From: Sandaracinus sp.
GTDB lineage: Bacteria > Myxococcota_A > Polyangia > Polyangiales > Houyiibacteriaceae
Assembly: GCA_002699025.1 (NCBI GenBank)
Contig: PABA01000060.1
Span: 1 to 64,000 of the forward strand
Reading direction: 5' to 3'
DNA: 64,000 bases
A model generated the notes under the pieces. That model searched no databases, had not been told where the DNA came from, and saw only the letters and a program-made list of their open reading frames with translations. Positions 37,092 through 45,343 of the stretch are shown piece by piece (position 1 is the stretch's first letter; each line of letters starts with the position of its first letter). A program made the translations under genes and the position numbers.

Positions 37092-37961
37092 ATGGGATCC
37101 GTGCTCGTCTGGATCGCCGCGCTCGCCCTCCTGAGCCTCGCGCTCGCCCTCACCGTTCGCCGCTACCGGCGCCGGGCCTACCGGCGCGCGCAGCTCCGCG
37201 CGCTCGGCCCCCTCTTCGTCACCCTGACCCTGCTCCTCGCGCTCCTCGACGCGCTGCTGCCGCCGGTCGGCCGCTGGGTGGCCTTCGGCGCCGGGGCGCT
37301 CTTCCTCCTCGCCGCCGTGCTGGGAGGCCACGCCCTCCGCCGGCTGCGCGCCGACCTCGCCGACGTCGCCGACCCCGAGCGCCGCGCCGCCGCCCTCGAG
37401 CGCCTCCACGCCTACGTCGCCGCCCGCGAGGCCAAGCGCGCGACGCGCGCGCAGTTCGTCGCCATCGAGCTACTCGATCGGCGACAGCACGAAGCCGCTC
37501 GCGCCTTCTTCGAGGCGATGGAGGGCCCTCGGCTGAGCCCGCTGCAGCGGGCCACGCGGGAGCTCGGGCTGGTGGTCGTGGCGCTCCGCGAGGGCGACCT
37601 GGACGAAGGACGAAGGCGCCTCGACGAGCTCCCGACCACGGACCACCCGAGCGTGCGCTCGATCGTCCAGCAGCTCCGGGCGGCGCTGCTCGCGCTCGCA
37701 GGCGACGGCGCGCGGGCCCTCGAGATGCTCGAGGGCGCCCGCCGCCCCGCCCAATCCGGCGCCGCCTGGGATCAGCGCGACCTCCTCGTCCGCGCCCACG
37801 CGTACGCGGCCCTCGGTCGCGAGCGCGAAGGCCGGGAGGCGCTGGAGGCGTTCCTCGCCCGATGGGGTGTCGACGCGCTGGCCCTGGCCGTCCACCAGCC
37901 CGCCGGCCCCGCCACCCCGCTCGCGGACGCCCTCCTTCGAGGCGCCAGCGCCTACCGCTGA
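37092..37961 (+). CDS. membrane-anchored helical (TPR-like) protein, unknown function
   Basis: The 289-residue protein begins with three membrane helices (about 4-22, 40-60, 65-84) joined by an Arg-rich loop RRYRRRAYRRAQLR. A soluble domain of about 190 residues with TPR-like helices follows (for example QFVAIELLDRRQHEAARAFFEAM, LGLVVVALREGDLDEGRRRL and LVRAHAYAALGREREGREALEAFL). The domain should face the cytoplasm. It is probably co-transcribed with the small protein upstream. No specific family recognised. Confidence 0.65.
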   Translation: MGSVLVWIAALALLSLALALTVRRYRRRAYRRAQLRALGPLFVTLTLLLALLDALLPPVGRWVAFGAGALFLLAAVLGGHALRRLRADLADVADPERRAAALERLHAYVAAREAKRATRAQFVAIELLDRRQHEAARAFFEAMEGPRLSPLQRATRELGLVVVALREGDLDEGRRRLDELPTTDHPSVRSIVQQLRAALLALAGDGARALEMLEGARRPAQSGAAWDQRDLLVRAHAYAALGREREGREALEAFLARWGVDALALAVHQPAGPATPLADALLRGASAYR

Positions 37962-38289
37962 CGCCCCCGACCGCGAGAGCCCCCTCGCGAGGCGGAGCAG
38001 CCGGCCGCGGAGGGACACCATCGCGGAGGCACACCATCGCGGCGGCACACCATCGCGGCGGCACACCATCGCGGCGGCACACCATCGCGGCGGCACACCA
38101 GCGCAGCGGCACACCATCGCGGAGGCACACCAGCGCGGCGGCGCACCATCGCGGAGGGGCACCATCGCGGAGGGAGAGCCGCGTCGGCCGCGAAGCGACG
38201 AAGCCGCGCGGCGGCGAACGGCGGCGCTCCGCCCGCGAAGGGAAAGCCCCCGGGCCCGCTGGGGAGCCCGAGATGGCGAGGGAGACCGG
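37962..38289. other. 328 bp spacer dominated by a 16 bp minisatellite
   Basis: Apart from the tandem array at 38008-38175 the spacer has no gene or terminator that could be recognised. It separates two convergent genes. Confidence 0.6.
38008..38175. repeat. 16 bp tandem repeat, about ten copies
   Basis: A 16 bp unit (GGCACACCATCGCGGC) is repeated about ten times, with perfect copies in the middle and point changes (CAGC for CATC, GGAG for GGCG) toward the ends. Because 16 is not a multiple of 3, every reading frame cycles through a 16-residue repeat; none belongs to a gene. Confidence 0.85.
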
Positions 38290-38928
38290 CTACGGGAAGG
38301 GCAGGCCGCCGTCGAGGCCGCCCGCGTCGAAGGGCGGCAGGCAGTAGGTGCTGCTCCCGCCCCCGACCATCAGCGGCGGCGCCTGGCAGCTGTACCCGTC
38401 CTCGATCCGGCAGTCGGCGTCGCTCGAGCACGTCTTCGCGCAGAAGCTCGCGCCGAAGCCGCCGAAGCCCACCGACACGCACTCCGCGCCCGCGCCGCAC
38501 TCGGCGCTCCCGCTCATCGCCGTGCACTCCGCCGTGCAGTAGCCGCCCGGGAACTCGTAGCTGAACATCCCCGAGCCCACCGTCGTCTGGCAGGTCGCAT
38601 CCGCCGGCTCCGTGCACTCGGTGTCCATCGTGCACGCGGACCCGATGGCCCCCGGCCGCGTCGGCATCGCCGCGTCCACCGGATCCATCGTGCCCGCGTC
38701 CTCGCTCGGCGTCGTCCCCGAGTCCATGCCCGGCAGCGTCCCCGAGTCCGTCTCCGGCAGCGTCCCCGAGTCCGTCCCCGGCAGCGTCCCCGAGTCCGCG
38801 CCGCCGCCGCCCGCGTCGACGCCCCCGGCGTCCTCGCCATCGACCGTCGGTCCATCGTCATCACCGCACGCCGGCGTCATCGCGCCGAGCGAAGCGGCGA
38901 GCATCCATCCCAACCAAGCTCGCTTCAT
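38290..38928 (-). CDS. Asp/Ser/Gly/Thr-repeat, cysteine-rich lipoprotein
   Basis: The 212-residue protein has an export signal ending near C21 (MTPAC, an imperfect lipobox). Repeats DSGTLPGT/DSGTLPET/DSGTLPGM (about 45-70) act as a spacer, then a C-terminal domain of about 115 residues carries ten or so cysteines. It resembles the lipoprotein at 21803-23014 in design. The ATG lies 7 nt after TAGGGT. The C-terminus contains SYEFPGGYC and SFCAKTCSSDADC-type pairs. Probably surface-exposed; function unknown. Confidence 0.8.
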   Translation of the reverse strand: MKRAWLGWMLAASLGAMTPACGDDDGPTVDGEDAGGVDAGGGGADSGTLPGTDSGTLPETDSGTLPGMDSGTTPSEDAGTMDPVDAAMPTRPGAIGSACTMDTECTEPADATCQTTVGSGMFSYEFPGGYCTAECTAMSGSAECGAGAECVSVGFGGFGASFCAKTCSSDADCRIEDGYSCQAPPLMVGGGSSTYCLPPFDAGGLDGGLPFP

Positions 38929-38935
38929 GGCGCGT

Positions 38936-38964
38936 ACCCTACCGAAAGCGTCGAGAACACCCAA
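38936..38964 (-). promoter_or_regulatory. promoter of the 38290-38928 lipoprotein
   Basis: On the minus strand TTGGGT (38964-38959), a 17 bp spacer and TAGGGT (38941-38936). The ATG follows 7 nt later, implying a leaderless message. The GGTAGGGT element is the same as the one before gpsA. Confidence 0.45.
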
Positions 38965-39122
38965 ACGCCCCGGCGGAGCTCCGTGTTTTCACGGCGCTTT
39001 CGCCTCCCGGCGGCGCTTGCGAGCCCCGTCCTCTCGCTCTACGGTCCGGCCGGCCTCGCCCGTAACCTCCCGGCGCCCTCGCCGACGTAGAGCGCGTGCC
39101 TCCCGGCCGCTCCCCCCGCCGC

Positions 39123-40475
39123 ATGACCCACCCTCGCCCGCGCCTGCTCCGAGCCTTCCTCGTCCTGGTCGCCATCGCGCTGCCGGTCACGGCCCACGCG
39201 AGCGGCGGCGGCCACGGGCCCGGGCCCGAGGTCTGGCTCTCGATCGCCGGCATCCTCATCGTCGCGAAGATCGGCGGCGAGCTCGCCGTGCGCATCAAGC
39301 AGCCGCCGGTCCTGGGCGAGCTCTGCGCGGGCATCCTCCTCGGGAACCTCGACCTGATGGGGGTGCACGCCTTCGACCACGCGGCGGAGCTGCCGTCCGT
39401 GGAGTTCCTCGCGAACCTCGGCGTGGTGCTCCTCCTCTTCGAGGTCGGCCTCGAGTCGACGCTCACGGAGATGCGCAAGGTCGCGCCGCAGTCGGGGCTC
39501 GTCGCGATCATCGGCGTCGTCGCGCCCATGGCCTTCGGCTACGGCGCGGCCGCCTGGCTGGTCCCGGAGGGCGGGAGCACGCTCCACCTCTTCGTCGGCG
39601 CGACGCTCTGCGCGACCTCCGTCGGCATCACCGCCGCCGTGCTCCAGAGCCTCGGCGCCATGGACCGGGTCGAGACGCGGGTCATCCTCGGCGCCGCCGT
39701 CATCGACGACGTGCTCGGCCTGGTGATCCTCGCCGTCGTCGCCGGCCTCGCCTCGAGCGGCCACGTCGACGCCAAGCAGCTCGGCATCATCAGCGGCCTC
39801 GCCGGCGGCTTCCTGGTCGGCGCGCTCCTGCTCGGCGCCTACGTCATGCCCGGCGTCTTCAAGGCGGCCTCGCGCCTCCGGAGCCCGGGCGTCCTCGCCG
39901 CCCTCGCCATCGGCCTCTGCCTGCTCCTCGCCGGCGCCAGCGCCGCCGCCGGCCTCGCGCCCATCGTCGGCGCGTTCGCCGCGGGCCTCATCCTCGACGA
40001 GGTCCACGTCCGGCCCTTCGGCAAGAAGAACAAGCACGACCTGGCGCCGATCGTCGCGCCCATCGTGGCGATCATGACGCCGATCTTCTTCGTGCGGACC
40101 GGCATGATGGTCGACCTTGAGGGCGTGAGCGTGGACCCGCTGCTCCTCGCCGGCGCCCTCACGGTCGTCGCCATCCTCGGCAAGCTCCTCAGCGGCCTCG
40201 GCGTCCGCGGCAAGGTCGACCGCATGACCGTCGGCATCGGCATGGTGCCGCGGGGCGAGGTCGGCCTGATCTTCGCCGACGTCGGCCGCGCCATCGAGGT
40301 GGACGGGCACCCGCTGATCCAGCCCGACGTCTACATGGCCGTCGTGCTCATGGTCATGCTCACCACGGTCGTGGCCCCGCCCTGGCTCTCCTGGCAGCTC
40401 AAGCGCCTCCTGAAGAAGAAGGGCCCCGCGGAGCCGCCGAGCCCCGACGACGGCGAGCCCGCCAGCGGCCACTGA
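39123..40475 (+). CDS. Kef/CPA2-type cation:proton antiporter
   Basis: The 450-residue protein has a cleavable-looking signal (1-26), a His/Gly-rich segment, and 12 or so membrane helices. The CPA2 double aspartate is in AVIDDVLGL (about residue 200); QPPVLGELCAGILLG, LFEVGLESTL and FFVRTGMMVDLEGV are typical of the family. It exchanges a monovalent cation (K+ or Na+) for protons across the inner membrane. There is no C-terminal RCK domain, which ends instead in a short Lys/Pro tail. ATG 39123 is preferred; an earlier in-frame ATG would only add nine residues. Monocistronic. Confidence 0.9.
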   Translation: MTHPRPRLLRAFLVLVAIALPVTAHASGGGHGPGPEVWLSIAGILIVAKIGGELAVRIKQPPVLGELCAGILLGNLDLMGVHAFDHAAELPSVEFLANLGVVLLLFEVGLESTLTEMRKVAPQSGLVAIIGVVAPMAFGYGAAAWLVPEGGSTLHLFVGATLCATSVGITAAVLQSLGAMDRVETRVILGAAVIDDVLGLVILAVVAGLASSGHVDAKQLGIISGLAGGFLVGALLLGAYVMPGVFKAASRLRSPGVLAALAIGLCLLLAGASAAAGLAPIVGAFAAGLILDEVHVRPFGKKNKHDLAPIVAPIVAIMTPIFFVRTGMMVDLEGVSVDPLLLAGALTVVAILGKLLSGLGVRGKVDRMTVGIGMVPRGEVGLIFADVGRAIEVDGHPLIQPDVYMAVVLMVMLTTVVAPPWLSWQLKRLLKKKGPAEPPSPDDGEPASGH

Positions 40476-40714
40476 AGGGCCGTCGACGCCGCGCTGGCAT
40501 GCCGCCCCAGATGACCTAGACCGGAGGAGTCACCCCGGGCGTGATGATCGTGCGAGGTTTCGGGTTCGCAGTGGATTCTCGCGGAGCAAGGAATACAGGC
40601 GGTGTTTCGGCGAAGCGCGAATCCGCCGCGGGCCCGAAGGATTGTACGAGGGCGCGTCGACTGGTGACGAATCCGGGCTAGACCCAGGGTCCCCCCGAAG
40701 CTCCCCTCGCCCCC

Positions 40715-43700
40715 ATGGAAGACGCGGCCCTCCAATCCCTCCACGCCGGCCTCGCCCGCGCCGACGCGCGCCGCGACGAGGTCCTCGCGCGCATCGCAGC
40801 GTCCGCCCGCACGGACCTCGCCGGCCTCCCCCCGGGCGCCGCGGCGCTCCTCCTCTCCCGCGGCGAGCTCGGACCCACGCTCGTGCTCACCGGCGACGGC
40901 GACAAGGCCGTCCGGGCCGCGGAGGACCTCCGCTTCTTCCTCGGCGGCGACCGCGATCAGGTCCTCCTCTACCCCTCCCTCGACACCACGCCCTTCCTCG
41001 ACGTCGCCCCGGACCGGCGCACGGCGATGGACCGGCTCGCGACCCTCTTCCACCTCACCCGCGAGCTCCCCTGGCGCTTCCTCGTCGCGCCCGCGCCCGC
41101 CGTCCTCCGGCGCGTCCCGCCGAAGGCCGCCGTCGACGCCCGCTCCCTCCTCATCGAGGCCGAGGGGGAGCTCGAGCGCGACGACCTCATCGACGTGCTC
41201 ACGGCGGGCGGCTACCTCCGCGTCCCGGTCGCCGAGGATCCGGGCACCTTCGCCGTACGCGGCGGGATCATCGACGTCTACCCGCCGCACGCGCAGTACC
41301 CGGCGCGCATCGAGCTCGACGACTGGCTCGTCCTCTCCATCAAGCTCTTCGACCCAGACGACCAGCGCACGGTCGAGAGCGTCGACCGCATCTTCGTCCA
41401 CCCGGCCCGCGACACGGTGCTCACGGCCGCCGATCGGGACCGCGCGCTGACGCGCATCCGGGACCTCTGCGACGAGGCCAACGTGCCGACCAAGAAGCGC
41501 AACCAGCTCCTCGAGGACCTCGAGGCCGGCCGCGCGTTCTACGGCGTCGAGGGCTTCCTCCCGGCCTTCTACGACCACCTCGAGACCCTCCTCGACTACA
41601 TCCCGGCCGAGGCGCCGGTCGTCCTCCTCGACCCGACGGACATCACGAAGAGCCTCGACCTCGAGCTCACCCGGGCCATCGAGGATCGCGCGGCGAAGGC
41701 CGAGGACGGCGCCCCGGTCTACCCGCTCGACGCCCTCTACGCGGACGAGGGCGAGCTCGTCGCGCGCCTCGAGGAGCGCAAGCGCGTCGTCGTCCACGAG
41801 CTGGCCATCGTCGGCGCGCCCTCGTACGAGGAGTCGCCGACGGCCCTCTACGAGAGCGTCGGCGAGGACGACGTCATCCAGCTCGGCGCCGAGGATCAGC
41901 GCCCGCTCGTCGCCGAGCTCAAGGCCCGGCGCCAGGCCGGCAGCGACGAGGGCCTCCAGCCGGTGGTCGACCGGGCGAAGCGCTGGCTCGACATGGGCCT
42001 CCGCGTCGTCTTCACGGCGCGCACGCACACGCAGGCCGAGCGACTGGTCTCGCTCCTGAAGGGCTACGACGTGCCCGTCCTGGCGACGGGCCCGAAGGGG
42101 CACCCGGCCGCCTTCGATCCGGCGATCCTCGAGGGCCCGCCGCCCGCCGCCGTGCAGATCGTCGTCGGCGAGCTGAACGACGGCTTCGCCTGGGCCACCG
42201 AGGGCCTGGTCGTCGTCACCGAGCAGGAGATCTTCGGCACGCGCACGCGCCGCCGGCGACAGAAGCGCCGGCGGCGGAAGCAGAAGACGGCGCAGGCTTT
42301 CCTCGAGGATCTCCGCGAGCTGAAGCCGGGCGACTACATCGTCCACGCGGACCACGGCGTCGGCGTCTACCTCGGCATCGAGCGCAAGCCCATGGCGCTC
42401 ACGCCGATGCAGCGGCTCCAGGGCGAAGAGCCGCGCATGGTCGAGACGCTCATCGTCGAGTACCACGGCAAGGACAAGCTCTTCCTGCCGGTCACGCGCC
42501 TGAACCAGCTGCAGAAGTTCGCGGGCAAGGAGGGCTCGAAGCCGAAGCTCGACCGGCTCGGCGGCACGACCTTCGCCAAGAAGAAGCAGAAGGTCCGCAA
42601 GGCCGTCCGGAAGCTCGCCGACGACCTGATCAAGCTCTACGCCGAGCGCGCCGCGAGCCGCCGTGACCCCCTCCCGGCGCCAGACCGCACCTACGCGGAG
42701 TTCGAGGCCACGTTCCCGTTCGAGGAGACGCCGGACCAGGCGCGCGCGATCGAGGAGGTCCTCGAGGATCTCGAGGCGCCGCGCCCCATGGACCGGCTGG
42801 TCTGCGGCGACGTGGGCTTCGGCAAGACCGAGGTGGCCATCCGCGCCGCGTTCCGGGTGGCCATGGAGGGGCGCCAGGTCGCGATCCTCTGTCCGACGAC
42901 GGTGCTCGCGCAGCAGCACTACCAGAACCTGAAGCAGCGCTTCGAGGGCTACCCGATCGAGGTCGGCACGCTCAGCCGCTTCGTGGGCCGGGACGAATCC
43001 ACGAAGACGCTCCGCGGCCTGAAGGAAGGCACCGTCGACGTGGTCGTGGGCACGCACCGGCTGCTCTCGAAGGACGTGCACTTCGACCGGCTCGGGCTGC
43101 TCGTCGTCGATGAGGAGCAGCGCTTCGGCGTCGCCCACAAGGAGCGCATCAAGACGCTGAAGACCGACGTGGACGTACTGACGCTGACGGCGACGCCCAT
43201 CCCGCGGACGCTCCAGCTCGCCATCGGCGGCCTGCGGGAGCTCAGCCTGATCACGACGGCCCCGATCGACCGCCGCGCCGTGCGCACCTTCGCGTGCCGA
43301 TGGGACGACCACACGCTGAAGGAGGCCATCCGCCGCGAGCTCGACCGGGGCGGTCAGTGCTTCTTCGTCTACAACCGGATCGAGGGCCTCTACGAGCGGG
43401 CGCAGCGGCTCCAGGAGCTCCTCCCGCAGGCTCGTTTCATCGTCGCGCACGGACAGATGAAGGAGGGCGAGCTCGAGCGGGCCATGACCGACTTCGTGGC
43501 CGGCGAGTACGACGTGCTCTGCTCGACGGCCATCATCGAGAGCGGCCTCGACATCCCGCGAGCGAACACGATGATCGTCGACCGGGCGGACATCTTCGGC
43601 CTGGCGCAGCTCTACCAGCTCCGCGGGCGCGTGGGCCGATCGAAGGAGCGCGCGTACTGCTACCTGGTGACGCCGCCGCCGACCGTGATGACCGACGAGG

Positions 43701-44365
43701 CGCGGCAGCGGATCCAGGCCCTCGAGCGGTTCACGGAGCTCGGGAGCGGCTTCCAGGTGGCCAGCCTCGACATGGAGCTCCGCGGCGTGGGCGACCTGCT
43801 CGGGGCGGAGCAGTCGGGGAACGTGGCGCTCGTCGGCTTCGACCTCTTCGTGCACATGCTCGAGGAGGCCGTGGCACAGCTCCGCGGCGAAGAGGTGGTC
43901 CAGGAGATCGACCCGGAGATCACCATCGACGTCGAGCACTACCTGCCGGAGGAGTACATCGACGACGTCGGCATCCGGCTCAGCTTCTACAAGCGCTTCG
44001 CGACGCTCGAGGACGAGGACTCGATCGAGGATCTGGCCATCGAGATGGAGGACCGCTTCGGCCCGCCGCCCGAGCCCGCGCGGCAGCTCGTGCGTGTGAT
44101 GTCGTTGCGGCCGCTGCTGCGGCACTTCCGGGCGCTCGGCTGCGAGGCGACCGAGCGGCGGGTGACGCTGCACCTCCGCGAGGACACGCCGCTCGACCCG
44201 GCGAAGGTGATCGCGTTGGTCGGCGAGCCGCGGAGCCCGTGGAAGCTGACGCCGGACATGAAGCTGACGCGGCGCTTCGACGAGGACGAGGCGGCGGAGG
44301 ACGCGATCGAGAACGTGCGCGCCCTCTTCCGGATGCTGCGTCCGCTGCAGAAGGGCATCAGCTGA
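40715..44365 (+). CDS. mfd: transcription-repair coupling factor
   Basis: The 1216-residue translocase removes stalled RNA polymerase and recruits UvrA. The N-terminal UvrB-like part includes YPSLDTTPFLDVAPD and RGGIIDVYPP; the RNA polymerase-interaction domain (about 535-600) begins with GDYIVHADHGVGVYLGI. The helicase has Walker A GDVGFGKTEVA, DEEQ in VVDEEQRFGV, LTATPIPRTL and the QLRGRVGRS motif. The C-terminal TRCF domain is complete. A notable basic run (TRTRRRRQKRRRRKQK) joins the UvrB-like part to the interaction domain. A 239 bp upstream spacer lacks a clear promoter. The initiating ATG has no strong Shine-Dalgarno. Confidence 0.97.
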   Translation: MEDAALQSLHAGLARADARRDEVLARIAASARTDLAGLPPGAAALLLSRGELGPTLVLTGDGDKAVRAAEDLRFFLGGDRDQVLLYPSLDTTPFLDVAPDRRTAMDRLATLFHLTRELPWRFLVAPAPAVLRRVPPKAAVDARSLLIEAEGELERDDLIDVLTAGGYLRVPVAEDPGTFAVRGGIIDVYPPHAQYPARIELDDWLVLSIKLFDPDDQRTVESVDRIFVHPARDTVLTAADRDRALTRIRDLCDEANVPTKKRNQLLEDLEAGRAFYGVEGFLPAFYDHLETLLDYIPAEAPVVLLDPTDITKSLDLELTRAIEDRAAKAEDGAPVYPLDALYADEGELVARLEERKRVVVHELAIVGAPSYEESPTALYESVGEDDVIQLGAEDQRPLVAELKARRQAGSDEGLQPVVDRAKRWLDMGLRVVFTARTHTQAERLVSLLKGYDVPVLATGPKGHPAAFDPAILEGPPPAAVQIVVGELNDGFAWATEGLVVVTEQEIFGTRTRRRRQKRRRRKQKTAQAFLEDLRELKPGDYIVHADHGVGVYLGIERKPMALTPMQRLQGEEPRMVETLIVEYHGKDKLFLPVTRLNQLQKFAGKEGSKPKLDRLGGTTFAKKKQKVRKAVRKLADDLIKLYAERAASRRDPLPAPDRTYAEFEATFPFEETPDQARAIEEVLEDLEAPRPMDRLVCGDVGFGKTEVAIRAAFRVAMEGRQVAILCPTTVLAQQHYQNLKQRFEGYPIEVGTLSRFVGRDESTKTLRGLKEGTVDVVVGTHRLLSKDVHFDRLGLLVVDEEQRFGVAHKERIKTLKTDVDVLTLTATPIPRTLQLAIGGLRELSLITTAPIDRRAVRTFACRWDDHTLKEAIRRELDRGGQCFFVYNRIEGLYERAQRLQELLPQARFIVAHGQMKEGELERAMTDFVAGEYDVLCSTAIIESGLDIPRANTMIVDRADIFGLAQLYQLRGRVGRSKERAYCYLVTPPPTVMTDEARQRIQALERFTELGSGFQVASLDMELRGVGDLLGAEQSGNVALVGFDLFVHMLEEAVAQLRGEEVVQEIDPEITIDVEHYLPEEYIDDVGIRLSFYKRFATLEDEDSIEDLAIEMEDRFGPPPEPARQLVRVMSLRPLLRHFRALGCEATERRVTLHLREDTPLDPAKVIALVGEPRSPWKLTPDMKLTRRFDEDEAAEDAIENVRALFRMLRPLQKGIS

Positions 44366-44426
44366 CCCGATTGGGCTCGTGTCCGGGACGGTTTCGAGTC
44401 CCGGTTGGGAGCGCGTCGACGGGCCC

Positions 44427-45179
44427 TCAGCGAGGCGAGGCGACGGGGAGGCGGTGGGGGGCGGCGCGGTGGGCCGCGGCGAGGGCGCGGAGCTCGACCA
44501 GGGCCTGCAGCACGACCCGCGGGTGCGCGCCCGTGGCTCGGCCTCGAACGCGGGGCCGGTGACTCACGGGGACCTCGTCGATGCCATAGCCGAGGCGCCG
44601 CGCACCGGCGAGGAGCTCGGCGTCGATGGCGGCCCCGACGCTCGCCATCGGCACCCGCTCGAGGAGGCTCTTGGGGAAGAGCTTGAACGCGCAGTTCACG
44701 TCCCGAACCCCCACACCCAGGAGCGCGTCGACCAGCCGCGTCCACACGAAGCCGTTCAGCACGCGCATGGGCGGGTCCGAGCGCGGCGCGCGAAACCCGA
44801 CGATCACGCGATCGGAGCGCAGCCGCGGGAGCAGCGGGAGCAGCTCGGCCGGGTCGAACTGCCCGTCCCCGTCCGTGTAGAACACCCACGCGCCCCGGGC
44901 CGCGCGGAAGCCCGAGGCGAGCGCCGCCCCGTAGCCGAGGTTCGCGGCGTGACGCACGATGCGCAGCTCGGGCAGCTCCGCCGCGAGCCCCTCGAGCAGC
45001 TGGGGCGTGCGATCGCGGCTCCCGTCGTCGACGACCACCACCTCCGGCGAGCGCGCCGCCGCCCGCGCGACGGCCACCGCCTCGCGCACCACCCGCTCCA
45101 CGTTCGCCTCCTCGTCGTAGCAGGGCAGCACGACGCTGAGGGCCTCGAGGGGCGGGCCGTCGGGGAAGACAGAAGCCAT
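44427..45179 (-). CDS. GT2 glycosyltransferase, dolichol-phosphate mannosyltransferase-like
   Basis: The 250-residue protein has the GT2 fold: VVLPCYDEEANVERVV (about 16-31), VVVDDGSRDRT near 50, the nucleotide-metal motif YTDGDGQFDP near 101, and a DVNCAFKLFPKSLL acceptor segment near 160. It has no C-terminal membrane helix, so it is a soluble or peripheral enzyme. It probably makes polyprenyl-phosphate sugar donors for the GT-C membrane enzymes that follow. An ATG at 45179 follows TTGCCC-N17-TAGGCT by 12 nt. Confidence 0.9.
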   Translation of the reverse strand: MASVFPDGPPLEALSVVLPCYDEEANVERVVREAVAVARAAARSPEVVVVDDGSRDRTPQLLEGLAAELPELRIVRHAANLGYGAALASGFRAARGAWVFYTDGDGQFDPAELLPLLPRLRSDRVIVGFRAPRSDPPMRVLNGFVWTRLVDALLGVGVRDVNCAFKLFPKSLLERVPMASVGAAIDAELLAGARRLGYGIDEVPVSHRPRVRGRATGAHPRVVLQALVELRALAAAHRAAPHRLPVASPR

Positions 45180-45191
45180 GAGGGTCGGGCG

Positions 45192-45220
45192 AGCCTACGG
45201 GCCCGCTCGTGCCCGGGCAA
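45192..45220 (-). promoter_or_regulatory. promoter of the GT2 gene
   Basis: On the minus strand TTGCCC (45220-45215), 17 bp, TAGGCT (45197-45192). The ATG lies 12 nt further. Confidence 0.45.
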
Positions 45221-45343
45221 CGGCGCCAGGCCGTCGAATCCTTCCCGCGACCCACAGACCACCGAATTCTCCCCCCGCGCCCCTCCTCCAGCCGCGCGCG
45301 AGGCGATCGCGACGCGCCCCGCCCCCTCTGCTACACCCCCCGC

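Noticed and set aside
38008-38175. 16 bp array as a CRISPR
   Set aside because: Units abut with no variable spacers and no cas genes are present.
40476-40714. tRNA-like TTCG segments before mfd
   Set aside because: No cloverleaf with acceptor and anticodon stems could be built.
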